A stretch of DNA of 64,000 bases from Datnioides undecimradiatus. Taxonomy: Eukaryota > Chordata > Actinopteri > Lobotiformes > Datnioididae. Location: the NCBI GenBank assembly GCA_008933995.1, contig WARS01000033.1, positions 3,035,813-3,099,812 of the forward strand, in the 5' to 3' direction. Below, in pieces: positions 37,127-47,515 of the stretch; positions within the stretch are counted from its first letter, which is position 1, and each line of letters opens with the position of its first letter. Position numbers and translations under genes: made by a program. The notes below the pieces were generated by a model, which was given only the letters and a program-made list of their open reading frames with translations, did not search any database and was not told where the DNA came from.

Positions 37127-40100
37127 TTACCCCCCGTCCTAGGGACGGCTCCCGACGGCCCAGGATTCTGTGGATGTGACTGGTAGAATTCCGTGATGAG
37201 GTCTGGATCCATAATAAAACTGTCCGGAACCCAAGATCGTTCCTCCGGCCCGTATCCCTCCCAGTCTACCAGAAACTGTCTGCCCCGGCCCCTGGAACGC
37301 ACCGCCAGTAATTTCTTTACCGAATATACCGGACCCCCGTCCACCATCCGGGGGGGTGGTGGAGGCTTGACCACTGGAACCATCCGACTTTCCTTAACAG
37401 GCTTAATGCGACTCATGTGAAACGTCGGATGCACCCTCAGGGACCGAGGCAGACGCAACCGAACAGCGGAGGGTCCGATGACCTTCGAAATCGGGAACGG
37501 GCCCACGAATCGAGGGGCCAGCTTCTTGGACTCAATGCGCAGAGGAAGATCCCGGGCTGACAGCCACACCTTCTGGTCCGGCTGGTAGGTCGGAGCCGGG
37601 CGCCGTCTGCGATCGGCCGCCCTTTTCATCCGAGCTGCACTGCGTAGCAGCATCCGACGCGCAGCTGCCCAGACGCGGCGACACCGCCGAACCATGGCGT
37701 GAGCCGACGGCACTGAGATCTCCCCCTCTAGGTCCGGGAACAGAGGGGGCTGGTATCCGAATACGCACTGGAACGGAGACATTCCCGTGGCGGAGGTAGG
37801 AAGCGAATTATGGGCGAATTCCACCCAGGCCATGTTTTTACTCCAGGAAGCCGGAGTCTGTGACACCAAGCACCGCAGGCATGTCTCCAATTCCTGGTTT
37901 AGCCGCTCAGCCTGGCCATTTGATTCGGGGTGGTATCCTGAAGACAGGCTCACTGTAGCGCCTATGAGCTTGCAGAACTCCTTCCAGAAGTGTGACACGA
38001 ATTGGGGCCCTCTGTCCGATACAATGTCCTTTGGAAAACCATGAATACGAAACACGTTAGTCATCATAATTTCAGCAGTTTCTTTGGCTGAGGGCAACTT
38101 TGGCAACGCAATGAAATGTGTCATTTTAGAAAACCTGTCCACCACTGTCAGAATGGTGGTGTGTCCGTCTGACACTGGGAGCCCCGTGACAAAGTCCATC
38201 GAAATTTCCGCCCACGGACGGGTTGGCACTGGAAGTGGCTGTAACAAACCCATCCGTGCCCCAGAAGCGGTCTTATTTCGGGCGCAGACCGTACATGCCT
38301 CCACATATTCCCGTACTTCGCGATCCATGGCCGGCCACCAGAACCGTTGGGAAATGACCCACACGGTTCGTTTGATTCCGGGATGGCAGGTAAGGAGCGA
38401 GGTATGAGCCCAGTGGATTACCTGAGGACGCAGAGCCGCCGGAACAAACAAGCGGTTCCTTGGGCATCCTCTAGGTGGTGGGCTCACTCCATTTGCTCGC
38501 TGTACCTCAGACTCTATCTGCCACGAGACAGCTCCTACCACACGGTCGGGTGGTAGGATAGATTCTGGCTCCTTGGCAGGTGGTTCAGGGTTGAACAGAC
38601 GGGACAAAGCATCCGGCTTCCCATTCTGCGACCCCGGTCTATATGACAGGACAAAGTTGAACCGATTAAAAAAAAGTGACCATCTAGCCTGGCGTGAATT
38701 AAGCCTTTTTGCCTTCCTAACATACTCTAGATTCTTGTGGTCCGTCCAAACTACAAAAGGATGCTGCGCCCCTTCTAGCCAATGACGCCACTCTTCTAAA
38801 GCCATCTTAACCGCCAGTAGCTCTCTGTCACCTATATCATAATTTCGCTCCGCTGCAGAAAGTTTGCGCGATAGAAATGCGCACGGGTGAAGTTTACTAT
38901 CTCCTTCTGCGCGTTGCGACAGGATCGCCCCCACCCCTTCGCTGGATGCATCAACCTCCACTACAAATTGCCGCGCGGGGTCCGGAACAATTAATATGGG
39001 GGCTGAGGTAAAAAGCTGTTTTAGTTTGGTAAAAGCCGCGGCGGCTTCAGGGGACCACCGGAACGGCGCTTTAGGGGAGGTTAAGGTGGTGAGAGGGGCG
39101 ACTGTAGCGCTGAAGTTCCGGATAAACCGTCTGTAGAAGTTAGCAAATCCTAGGAATTGCTGAACTTTCTTACGGCTATCCGGGACCGGCCACTGAGCCA
39201 CAGCGCTGACTTTTGCCGGGTCCATCTGAATCTTCCCGGGGGCTACGATGAAGCCCAGGAAAGATACAGAATCGGCGTGGAATTCACTCTTTTCCGCTTT
39301 GACATACAACTGATTTTCCAGCAATCGCTGAAGAACCATCCGTACGTGTTGTACGTGCGAGTCCAGGTCGGCGGAAAAGATCAGAATGTCGTCTAGATAA
39401 ACGTAAACAAACTGGTTTAGAAATTCCCGTAACACTTCATTAATCATGCCCTGGAACACAGCCGGGGCATTCGTGAGTCCAAACGGCATTACCAAATACT
39501 CATAATGTCCGCTAGGCGTATTAAAACCCGTCTTCCATTCGTCCCCCTCCCGAATCCGAACTAGATGATATGCGTTTCGAAGATCTAGTTTGGTAAAGAC
39601 TTTGGCTTGCTGCAGCTGATCAAAAGCCTCTGACATCAACGGGAGGGGGTACCGATTTTTAATGGTAATTTCGTTTAGCGGACTATAATCTATGCACGGG
39701 CGCAACGAACCATCTTTCTTAGCTACAAAGAAAAACCCCGCTCCTGCTGGTGAGGAAGACGGACGAATGAGCCCGGCTTTTAGCGATGAGTCGATGTATT
39801 CTTTCATGGCTTCTTTCTCGGGACCTGACAGAGAGTAAACCCTCCCTTTAGGGATGGGTGCGCCCGGGACCAAATCTATGGGGCAGTCATATGGTCTGTG
39901 AGGAGGGAGAGAAGTGGCTTTGGCTTTACTAAACACTTCTCCTAAGTCGTGATAACGTCTGGGCACCAAGGACAGGTCGGGTGGAGCAGAACCTGAAGCG
40001 AGAACAGTATCTGTGTTAATTTTCAGCGACACCTGTTGCTCTCTCAACTCACTCCTACACTCATGGGAGCAGGCTTCGGCCCACCCCCGTACCGCCCCGG

Positions 40101-40545
40101 TAACCCAGTCTATGGTTGGATTATGTCGCTGTAACCACGGAAGACCCAGAACCAGCGGATGGTTGGGGGAGTCATATAGGAAAAAATTCATTAATTCTTG
40201 ATGGGTGTCCACCCGTACTTCAATGGGACCCGCCTGATGCGTGATTTTAAAAATCTCGCTGCCGTTTAATGCCTTGACCACCAGCGGTCGCGGTAATAGT
40301 CTAGCGGGGACTCTCAATTGGCGGGCCACCTCCCAGTCCATCAGACTTTCGTCCGCCCCTGAATCTATCAACGCCGATACTGTGACTATCGCGTCTTGGA
40401 ATTTAATTTTCACTTGAGTTAAGGCTCGGGATAGAGGTGGAGAGGAGGCAAAGCGGCTCACCAGTAGTTCTCCGTCTACTGGCGAGCCTGGTCTTTTACT
40501 GGGCATTTCGACCTGAGATGTCCCAACTCTCCACAATAAAAACAC
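37114..40545 (-). CDS. pol: Pol polyprotein of sushi-like chromovirus
   Basis: An 1143-codon frame counted from GTG at 40545. The frame is open from 40587, and a first ATG is at codon 14. Order seen: aspartic protease with DSGA at 61-64; reverse transcriptase about 265-430 with YLDD at 383-386; RNase H about 525-650 with VDAS, DRELL and TDHKN; integrase with an HHCC finger (H714, H721, C751, C754) and catalytic D784, D844 and E880 (35 residues between the last two); and a C-terminal chromodomain about 1074-1125 with Y1074, W1095 and W1105. It lies in the -1 frame relative to gag with about 112 bases of overlap, so it is probably made by frameshifting. The last codons run through the polypurine tract into the 3' LTR. 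All catalytic residues I looked for are present. Confidence 0.96.
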   Translation of the reverse strand: MFLLWRVGTSQVEMPSKRPGSPVDGELLVSRFASSPPLSRALTQVKIKFQDAIVTVSALIDSGADESLMDWEVARQLRVPARLLPRPLVVKALNGSEIFKITHQAGPIEVRVDTHQELMNFFLYDSPNHPLVLGLPWLQRHNPTIDWVTGAVRGWAEACSHECRSELREQQVSLKINTDTVLASGSAPPDLSLVPRRYHDLGEVFSKAKATSLPPHRPYDCPIDLVPGAPIPKGRVYSLSGPEKEAMKEYIDSSLKAGLIRPSSSPAGAGFFFVAKKDGSLRPCIDYSPLNEITIKNRYPLPLMSEAFDQLQQAKVFTKLDLRNAYHLVRIREGDEWKTGFNTPSGHYEYLVMPFGLTNAPAVFQGMINEVLREFLNQFVYVYLDDILIFSADLDSHVQHVRMVLQRLLENQLYVKAEKSEFHADSVSFLGFIVAPGKIQMDPAKVSAVAQWPVPDSRKKVQQFLGFANFYRRFIRNFSATVAPLTTLTSPKAPFRWSPEAAAAFTKLKQLFTSAPILIVPDPARQFVVEVDASSEGVGAILSQRAEGDSKLHPCAFLSRKLSAAERNYDIGDRELLAVKMALEEWRHWLEGAQHPFVVWTDHKNLEYVRKAKRLNSRQARWSLFFNRFNFVLSYRPGSQNGKPDALSRLFNPEPPAKEPESILPPDRVVGAVSWQIESEVQRANGVSPPPRGCPRNRLFVPAALRPQVIHWAHTSLLTCHPGIKRTVWVISQRFWWPAMDREVREYVEACTVCARNKTASGARMGLLQPLPVPTRPWAEISMDFVTGLPVSDGHTTILTVVDRFSKMTHFIALPKLPSAKETAEIMMTNVFRIHGFPKDIVSDRGPQFVSHFWKEFCKLIGATVSLSSGYHPESNGQAERLNQELETCLRCLVSQTPASWSKNMAWVEFAHNSLPTSATGMSPFQCVFGYQPPLFPDLEGEISVPSAHAMVRRCRRVWAAARRMLLRSAARMKRAADRRRRPAPTYQPDQKVWLSARDLPLRIESKKLAPRFVGPFPISKVIGPSAVRLRLPRSLRVHPTFHMSRIKPVKESRMVPVVKPPPPPRMVDGGPVYSVKKLLAVRSRGRGRQFLVDWEGYGPEERSWVPDSFIMDPDLITEFYQSHPQNPGPSGAVPRTGGNVMV
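37127..37140 (-). other. Polypurine tract
   Basis: On the minus strand, AGGACGGGGGGTAA abuts the TG of the 3' LTR. This is the expected position and composition of the primer for plus-strand DNA synthesis. It also encodes the end of pol. Confidence 0.8.
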
Positions 40546-41522
40546 CGCCCCTCTTGTAGTCGACGTCGGCGTTCCTCCGGAGACAGCTTAGCACCACCCA
40601 GTTCCATGGGCTCTGCGGCTGGTGTGTCGGAACTGGTTCTCCGTGTGATTGGAGATCCGTGAACCCACCGCTCCTTCCCCGCCTCTCCTGTGCGGCTCCT
40701 GAACCACTCCCGGGGCGGCTTGCTCCGAGCTTTCTGGCGTGCCTGCAAGCGGTTGTCCGTTCTAATGGCTAGGGTCATTAACGCCTCGAGCCGTGGTGGT
40801 AGATCCAGAGGAACTAAAAGGTCCTGGATCTGATCTGAAAGACCTTTCAGAAAAACGTCATAAAGCGCTGCTTCGTTCCATCCACTGCCTGAAGCCAGCG
40901 TACGAAACCGAACTGCATAGTCACTTACTGGTTCCCTGCCCTGATGAATGGAACTTAGTTCCCTTGCCCGTTCTTTGTCCACCACGGTGGGGTCGAAAAC
41001 CTCCCTCAGAGCCGTGATGAATCCCTGGATAGACTCACAGACAGGCGATTCCCGAGCCCACTCCGTTGTGGCCCATTTTCTTGCTCTCCCAGTGAGATGA
41101 GAGACCATGAAGGCCACCTTCGCTCGGTCTGAGGGGAATGCAGCAGGCGAGAAATCAAAGTGCATTTGACAGTCTGTTATGAATGAGCCACAATCGTCAG
41201 ACTCACCGGAGTATTTTTCAGGTGGGGCTAGGCGTAGACATTCTCCAGACGAAGGAGGGGATGGAGCACTTTGGACGGTGGTCGGCGCAGCTGCAACTTC
41301 CGTTCCTGGAGCGGCTCCAGCCGTGAGGAGAGTCAGGATTTGCTGCACCTGGGTTGACAGGACCCCCACCTGGACTGACATGCCTGCTTTAAAGAGCTCT
41401 TGATTGCCGGCCAGCTCCTTGATTCCCTGATGAAGTGAGGAGAGCTGGTCTTCTTGACTGTTCAGCCTCACGCCTTGGGCGTGAACGGCCGCTTCCAGAG
41501 TTCCGGAGTCGGCTGGGTTCAT
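40476..41522 (-). CDS. gag: Gag protein of sushi-like chromovirus
   Basis: 348 residues from the ATG at 41522, reading [16 protein letters not shown]. The open frame extends upstream into the 5' LTR, but this ATG is the plausible start, 16 bases after the LTR. The order is: a helical, coiled-coil-like N-terminus (about 15-65), a Pro/Ala linker, the retrotransposon gag capsid region (about 105-265), the PMELGG motif near 305-310, and a zinc knuckle, [14 protein letters not shown], at 327-340 (CX2CX4HX4C). It binds and packages the element RNA into particles. The pol frame starts within its last 112 bases. No stop or frameshift is seen. Confidence 0.95.
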   Translation of the reverse strand: MNPADSGTLEAAVHAQGVRLNSQEDQLSSLHQGIKELAGNQELFKAGMSVQVGVLSTQVQQILTLLTAGAAPGTEVAAAPTTVQSAPSPPSSGECLRLAPPEKYSGESDDCGSFITDCQMHFDFSPAAFPSDRAKVAFMVSHLTGRARKWATTEWARESPVCESIQGFITALREVFDPTVVDKERARELSSIHQGREPVSDYAVRFRTLASGSGWNEAALYDVFLKGLSDQIQDLLVPLDLPPRLEALMTLAIRTDNRLQARQKARSKPPREWFRSRTGEAGKERWVHGSPITRRTSSDTPAAEPMELGGAKLSPEERRRRLQEGRCFYCGELGHLRSKCPVKDQARQ

Positions 41523-41526
41523 GCTG

Positions 41527-41536
41527 GCCAGTTCGT
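41527..41536 (-). other. Putative self-priming primer-binding site
   Basis: On the minus strand the sequence two bases after the 5' LTR is ACGAACTGGC. Its exact reverse complement, GCCAGTTCGT, begins at 41910, the predicted RNA 5' end. No convincing tRNA complement is seen here. The arrangement matches the self-priming described for Tf1/sushi elements. Confidence 0.7.
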
Positions 41537-41603
41537 ACTGACAAGGTCGGTTCTTGAACCCAATAGCACAACTCGGACTCAGGGCCAAAATTCAAAGATA
41601 CAA

Positions 41604-41609
41604 TTTATT
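41604..41609 (-). terminator. Polyadenylation signal in the 5' LTR
   Basis: AATAAA on the minus strand, about 300 bases downstream of the predicted RNA start. The R region is therefore long. Confidence 0.6.
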
Positions 41610-41932
41610 AGCAAAGTACAACAAAAAATCACTCGTAAGCGAGGAATACAACAAAGTAACAAATTAACTGCTTCAGCGAAACTGGCTATCAAGGCCGATA
41701 AAAAGGAAAACAGAAAATCACTCCAGAAAGAGGCAAAAAACAAAATCACACGCCACATGGGCTAACAAACAAAAAATCACTCTTAAAGAAGAGGTTCAGC
41801 TTAATACAGCAAAGTAACAAAATAACTCACAGACTAGATTTTGCTCAGGACAGGATAACTTGACAAGACAGGACGCTGGTTCTCGGTTCTTACAGACGCG
41901 ACGAACTGGCACAAGACAGGGGGAGACGCAGA

Positions 41933-41940
41933 CTTATATA
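41933..41940 (-). promoter_or_regulatory. TATA box of the chromovirus LTR
   Basis: TATATAAG on the minus strand. Thirty bases from its first T lies G at 41910, where GCCAGTTCGT begins. That is the expected TATA-to-start distance and independently supports 41910 as the RNA 5' end. Confidence 0.75.
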
Positions 41941-42130
41941 CACAATAGGAAATGGGGAACAGGTGGAAACAATCAGGTCGGGGAAGACAATCAGACAAGC
42001 GGGAACCACATGAGGAAGGGCAAGCCACCTGAAACGAGAGGGAAGTTAGTTCCTTCAAAATAAAAGGGAAGTCACAAGACACGACAGAAACCAAAACAAA
42101 CCAGCTTGACCATCTAGTTATACCATGACA

Positions 42131-42135
42131 ATGAC
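42131..42135 (+). repeat. Target-site duplication ATGAC, right copy
   Basis: ATGAC directly follows the retrotransposon and matches 36528-36532. Confidence 0.9.
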
Positions 42136-43674
42136 GACCAGACAGTCAGTGACCAGAGTCGGTTAAAGGAACACATCCACCTCTGAGTTATGACTACAGA
42201 GGCGAGTTTGTGTATGTCTGTCAGTGTAAATGAAAAAAAAACCTTTGGGCTTTAACCTGTTATGAGACAAATCAATTTAAGAACTTGTGACACGTACTTT
42301 TCACTGTTCTTTGAGTTGCTTTTGGCCAAGTCACATCAGAAACAGGGAGAGGGAAACAGACTTCCATTGTTTTCTACCACAGGGTCTGGATTTTAAACTA
42401 CTCATTTTAAATGACTGATTTTAAATTACTCATCCAGCCTTTAATCAGGAAAATAATTAATAGATTACCTGACTTTGAAAGTTATCTACTGCACCAATGA
42501 ATAGGCAAATTATTGATTTGTCATTCAACAGAACATTAGTTGTCAAGTATTGGGATTATCCTTAAATGATTAAGGAACAATAAATTATTTTCTGCCACTA
42601 GGGGTCTCTCAACAAAACAGCAAAGCAAACATAGAAGATGCAGTTCCCATTGCCAGACACCCAATGACTAAAACCCTTCAACTGCTTCAAATATAGAGTG
42701 AAAAACAAACAAGGTGGGTTTTAGAAACATATGAGATAATATATAACACAACTCAATGCCATGTATAACATACGTCTTTTTAATGGAGAAATGTTTCAAG
42801 TCATGTGTTTAGGTTATTGGTCAAGCAAAAATGTCATTTGTTCCAGCTTCACAGGTATGAATCTTTTCTCCAATGAACTTAAATTGAACATTTCTGAATT
42901 TTGGGCGGTTGGTCAGACAAAATAATGAATTTCATTATGTCCTTTGGGGCTTGGGAATCTGGTGATTTTTTACTATTAACCTAGCAATAAGAAAATAAAT
43001 GGTAATTTATGGGTAATTGAAAAAGCAGCCATGTGTCTGAGTTTGTGGGTTAACAACTGGCAAACACTGCAGCTGTGGGAATAAATCCATCCAAAACAGA
43101 AAAGCAGGTGAATCACAACCAGCAAAATGTTTGCATGCAGGGAGAATAAGCAACTCGAGCGGGAGGTGGAGGCGCACCCTTACAAACAGTTTGTGTGGAA
43201 ACCATTTCCCCACCCTGCCCATGGCTATTGTTCCAAAGCAAGACCTATTACCACAAATAATAGCATTTCTGCCTCCACATACAAGGACCGGATGAAACCC
43301 TGTATTCACTGTGTGGAAATTGATATGCAGATTATATAGTGTGGTGTATAATACCAGAGCAAATCAAACCAGTGTAGCCTATCTTGAATAATGATTTTGT
43401 AGGGGTCCAATAACAATGAAATTGAAAATGCGGCCATTGAAACTGCATTGCATGTAAAGTGCTGACAGAGCCCACTTTTCAGTGTGTGCACAATGAGAAT
43501 GTACAGAAGCCTCCATCTCCTGCATGTGTTTCCCACATGGGTTCACAATCAGCTGAACCAGCAGCGCCCTGTAATGACAAGCCCATCAACCTGATTCACT
43601 TAAGGACGAATATGATTAAATTAAAACAAAACTTGAATATTTAAAACATTTTTAAAGCAGTACCTTCAGGTCAA

Positions 43675-43861
43675 ATGAGGATTCTACTATTCTGTGTTTT
43701 CATTTTCTGGAGCTGTCACAGATTTGACTGCAGGGAAAATGGTTCTCCCCTAAATGAACCCCAGTTCTACTCAACAGATGAGGGTGACAATCAACAAGCG
43801 CTCCCATCTTCAGTCAAACCTGGGAAGCTGCAGTTACCCCCGACACCTGTGCAGTACTTCA
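43675..43861 (+). CDS. Candidate exon with signal-peptide-like N-terminus
   Basis: Starts MRILLFCVFIFWSCHRFDC, a hydrophobic leader followed by a polar mature-like sequence. It ends at a donor, GTAAGG at 43862. In the same phase (1), a downstream segment with a very strong acceptor (pyrimidine tract ending CTAATCCAG) starts at 44472 and stays open to a TAA at 44644. The joined product would be a 119-residue secreted protein with NMT and NIS glycosylation motifs in its second half. I recognise no family. The match of phases could be chance. Confidence 0.2.
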
Positions 43862-44471
43862 GTAAGGAGTTGGGAATATTCAGTATTTATATTACAGTTA
43901 TTCAGAGCACGCTGTGAATGACTGACTTTGGTGTGTTTGTGAAGTTTAAATGTGAGCAGCATGGTCACAAGCAAAGTGCAGTGAAGATTCATGTTGTGAT
44001 GCTGTTTGAAACTCTATATAACAAAGTGATTTTGGCTTCAACTTGTTTCTGCACCAGTCCGTTACCAAAAATCACTTAAATGTTGTTTTACCTGACCTCA
44101 GTGCTAATAAATGTTAATACATAACTCTTCTGACTAATCTAGGGCACTCAAAGTGGACAGCAACTAAGAGTTTCTGATTGGTCTGAAGGACTTTTGGAGG
44201 ATTTGTTTAAGTAAAAACCTTTAGTAATAACCTCTTATAACATATGTTAAAACCGTACTGTGATCATCAACGCATTTAACTCTGTTTATGATATTATGCC
44301 TGCTTGATCTGAAGACCAGAGGAACATCCCCAAAGGTACAACCTAGGGGACTGGGCCTCTTACTTAAAAAGGCAGTTGTATAAGTCTGCTAATGTATAAA
44401 ATTACTTAATATAAATCATCAGATTATTAATTTGTTGACGATTTCTCTTTTTTTTCTTTTCCCTAATCCAG

Positions 44472-44644
44472 CTCCATCTCTAAATATGACATACATCAGA
44501 TGCAGCCCAGCCAACATTTCACCCTCCATCCAGTTAGCTGGTGTTCATGTGTTCATATCCTCCATCTCAGAGGTTGTCTCCAGCTCAGCCACTAGATGGC
44601 AGCCTTTAATTTCCTTCCTCTCCTGCTTGATGGATTTATCTTAA
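44472..44644 (+). CDS. Candidate second exon of the secreted-protein model
   Basis: The acceptor is preceded by a pyrimidine tract of more than 20 bases. In the phase set by the exon at 43675-43861 it reads PSLNMTYIRCSPANISPSIQ and on to LMDLS and TAA. A CTCF-type motif at 44589 lies inside it, which weakens the coding case. Confidence 0.18.
44589..44602 (+). promoter_or_regulatory. CTCF-type binding motif (plus orientation)
   Basis: CCACTAGATGGCAG, in the context GCCACTAGATGGCAGCC, fits the CTCF core consensus CCASYAGRKGGCA. Confidence 0.55.
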
Positions 44645-44717
44645 CAATTTGCCCTCTCAGCATGCTGCCTATCAACCGTCTCCAGCAGCATCTCCAGCCA
44701 TCCAGCGAGGAGGATGT

Positions 44718-44753
44718 ATGGAGGAAAACAAGCGCCGGTTAGCACGGATACAG
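44718..44753 (+). CDS. Candidate short first coding exon
   Basis: After an acceptor-like CATCTCCAG, ATG at 44718 (G at +4) reads MEENKRRLARIQ and meets the donor GTATGG in phase 0. The segment at 50984, with a good acceptor, is also phase 0 and open. The charged reading is protein-like, but it is only 12 codons. Confidence 0.25.
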
Positions 44754-45844
44754 GTATGGGGTATATACACTCTGCCATAAGCACATGTTGCACTGAGGCC
44801 TACACAGGATCCCTCACTACCGTTTGTTTAAGATGAATCACCGATCAATACGGTGCTGTCTGAAGCAGCACTCCTCATCCTGTTGGGGTCTTACTGCCTG
44901 TGTAAAATTGATGCCAAATGCTTCTGCTCACTGCTGCAGGCAGAAACGTGTGCAGCAGTGGCGTCTGACACCAGCACATTTTATTTTGTTTTTCCCTTTC
45001 ACTTTATTTTACTCTGCTTTTATAAGAAACAATAAAGCCCTGAAGCTAAAAGTATTCATTTTTTTCATGAGAGAAAAATCTCTTTATATAAATATAGAAA
45101 ATCAAAGGCAGCACACGGTTCATACTGTGTGTACAGACGGACCTCACAGTTTCCTGATAATTTAACATAAATCATAAGCCAGTGTTAATTCTAAGGAACA
45201 TGAGATTTAAGGGTTGAAAACAGTATATTCAGTGGTAGATATTTATGACTAAATAACATAATTAATGTGATTTTTAATTCATTCTTGAATAATTCGGTCA
45301 GTTTTTTGTAGTCAGTGCAGAAGAACTCCAACGGTTAAGTTTGAGGATCTTGTGAAACACAGATGGTCAAAACCAAATGTGTGTTCCTTAATTAAGGTCA
45401 AGTTTCAAAAGTGCTGGATCACTGACTTCCTGATGTGAAACTCCGTAATTAGACTCCTCCTGGTGTGTCAATGTTTGTGTATTTCAATAATCTGACGCCT
45501 GTGAACTCAGGTTCACAGCAAATTCTGAACTCAAGGTTCACTTTCCTGATTCCTCCAGAGCTTTCGGTCATGTCCTGTGGCCTTCAGGAGACAGAGTCTG
45601 CTCTGTTGTTATGGAGATGAGACGGTGTCTATCTCGTGACCTTCCTGCAATTGTTAACCTAGGAGTTATATTTTTATTTAACTGAACCATCTCCATGGCA
45701 ACCGGGCAGATTCCATCCAGTGATGAAGGCCACCAGACGTGACTGAAAGACTTTTGTGTTTTTGTCAAACTTTCAAAAGTCAAAAAGAATCGTCATGCCC
45801 AAACATCAGGGTTACTTTACAGATGGTTTACAGGCAAGCTGAGT

Positions 45845-45970
45845 TAAGGCTGGGCAATATGTCGATATTATCGATATTATATCAATATAATAACATGAGA
45901 TGAGATATTATCTTAGATTTTGGGTATCGTCATGTTGTAATATGACATAAGTCGGGTCTTTTCCACACTA
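45845..45970 (+). repeat. Fragment of 'GGCTGGGCAATAT' fish repeat
   Basis: GGCTGGGCAATATGTCGATA followed by alternating ATCGATATT-type sequence resembles a widespread teleost non-autonomous element. A short, diverged fragment. Confidence 0.4.
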
Positions 45971-47487
45971 TGTGCATGCATCAGCCCTGCAAACGTACCT
46001 TGAAATAAGTACAAATCACACAACATGAACTATTGAGATAAAAGCCAACATGTACTTCACACAGCATGCTAATGCATCTTGCAGGATAAGCAAAGACAGG
46101 TGAGCCACACCGGCAGATGAATATCAAGGCATAGTGCTGTAATATACTGGTTCTGCAGCATGCAGCTCCTATGTTTGTATCAGTGCATCTGCGTAGCTCC
46201 TCTGTATCACCTGCAGCATTGCTGTTTGCACACAACGTGACAGACTATAGAGAACTCGATTAGGGCCCTGGCAGAGAGAGTGGTGACCTGCTGAAGTGTT
46301 GCCTGAGCGAGCGAGCTCTGCTGCAAAGTCACAGCATCTCGCCTCTCCAGCAGAGAGAATCAGAGAGAGAGAGGGAGAGACGTGGAGACACACAGCACGG
46401 TTTGTTGCATCCAACTGAATATCTATCAGTTTAGCCGCTCTGAGCTCTGGGCTGTATTTCTCATCAACAACGATCCATTGTTGTCGGCTGGGAGTATGCG
46501 AGCCTTCGGGGGTGTAGCAGCACAGAGGAGGCGTAGCACAGCCTTTAGGAGTGTGCCAGCTAGCATCAGGGCCTAACTGTGGAGGGCACAGCCCGCCGGA
46601 TCAGCACTTTGTTCAAAGAGAGACAAGGCTCAGGCCTCACAGAGTCTCTTCCCTTTGTTCAACCTGTTATTCTCCTCTTTTAATTGTGTTAGATTTTCTC
46701 AGACTCCATTTTTATTTTTTTCTGCTCAAGCTTTCTCCTCTGCCATCCCTCCTTTCACCCCCTCCACTCTCATCCATATCACTTCTCATTTCACTAAGAG
46801 TTTCTCCTGCCATGAAATCAGAAGCTTTCCACTTTCTTCTTCTTCTTCCTATTTTTTTTTTTTTTTTGCGAAATTCAACTTAAAACGGCAGCGGAGTCAG
46901 CATCCTTTACATCAGTGTGTCAGATACAGCCCTGGGAGCCAGCCAGAAAAAGAGGAGGAGGAAAGCAGAGGGTATAAGAGCCACTTCGACATAGCTTGAA
47001 ATCGCTCCAAGAGTTCACCTTGATGTAAATGTGCAGCTAATCAATACACAACATTAAAGCAGTAACAATAGGCTTGGCAAATTGCCCCTTTAAAGGCACA
47101 CAAGGGAATTGGGTTCATTTATTTAAGAGCTCCTTTGCTGCCAGTTGTGCTACTTTACTCTTGTTACTGGGGGAAAAAAGTTCAGATTGTCTCTCTCCTT
47201 TCTTTCCCCTCCCCTTTTCTCTATCTTTCACAAACAACACCGCTGTCTCCCAGCCTCCCCATCTTTTTTTTGGACTAATTTGCCCATATCAGTTGTGCGG
47301 GCGAGGGCTGCCGGTGCATGTTTGACTTTGACTCACCTTTTCTAATTTGACTTGGTTCCTTTGTAAAGTGGTATCAGGGGTGTTTATTCAGCGCCGGAGA
47401 CTGCAACACCGGGCTAAAGGGCAAAAGGACAGCAGTCACTCAGGACCCATTCTGCTAATGAAGACAGATTAGTCAAGCAACAACGTC

Positions 47488-47515
47488 CACACACGCACAA
47501 ACACACACACACACA
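47488..47515 (+). repeat. CA microsatellite
   Basis: An imperfect CA run with CG and AA interruptions. Confidence 0.85.

Larger units (their letters stand above)
36533..42130 (-). mobile_element. Complete Ty3/gypsy chromovirus (Tf1/sushi-like) LTR retrotransposon
   Basis: A 5.6 kb element in minus orientation. It has LTRs of 592 bp (5', at 41539-42130) and 594 bp (3', at 36533-37126), both with TG...CA ends, and a 5-bp target duplication ATGAC. Inside are gag with a CCHC knuckle and pol in the order protease, RT, RNase H, integrase, chromodomain, which defines Ty3/gypsy chromoviruses. There is no env. Neither frame has an internal stop. The PMELGG motif before the zinc knuckle and the self-priming arrangement fit the vertebrate Tf1/sushi group, from which the PEG10 and RTL genes were domesticated. 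The LTRs differ at roughly 5-6 percent by eye, so the insertion is not very recent, unless the differences arose during reverse transcription. Confidence 0.95.
41539..42130 (-). repeat. 5' LTR of the chromovirus
   Basis: The 592-bp right-hand copy. U3 runs from about 42130 to 41911, R from 41910 to about 41585, and U5 is about 46 bases. Compared by eye with the 3' LTR, differences are concentrated in R. Confidence 0.95.

Noticed and set aside
37193-38785. Several plus-strand open frames opposite pol
   Set aside because: Shadows of the pol coding strand; pol catalytic motifs are unambiguous on the minus strand.
42590-42615. CCACTAGGGGTCTC as a third CTCF site
   Set aside because: It matches the left part of the core but departs from the consensus at the invariant GGC.
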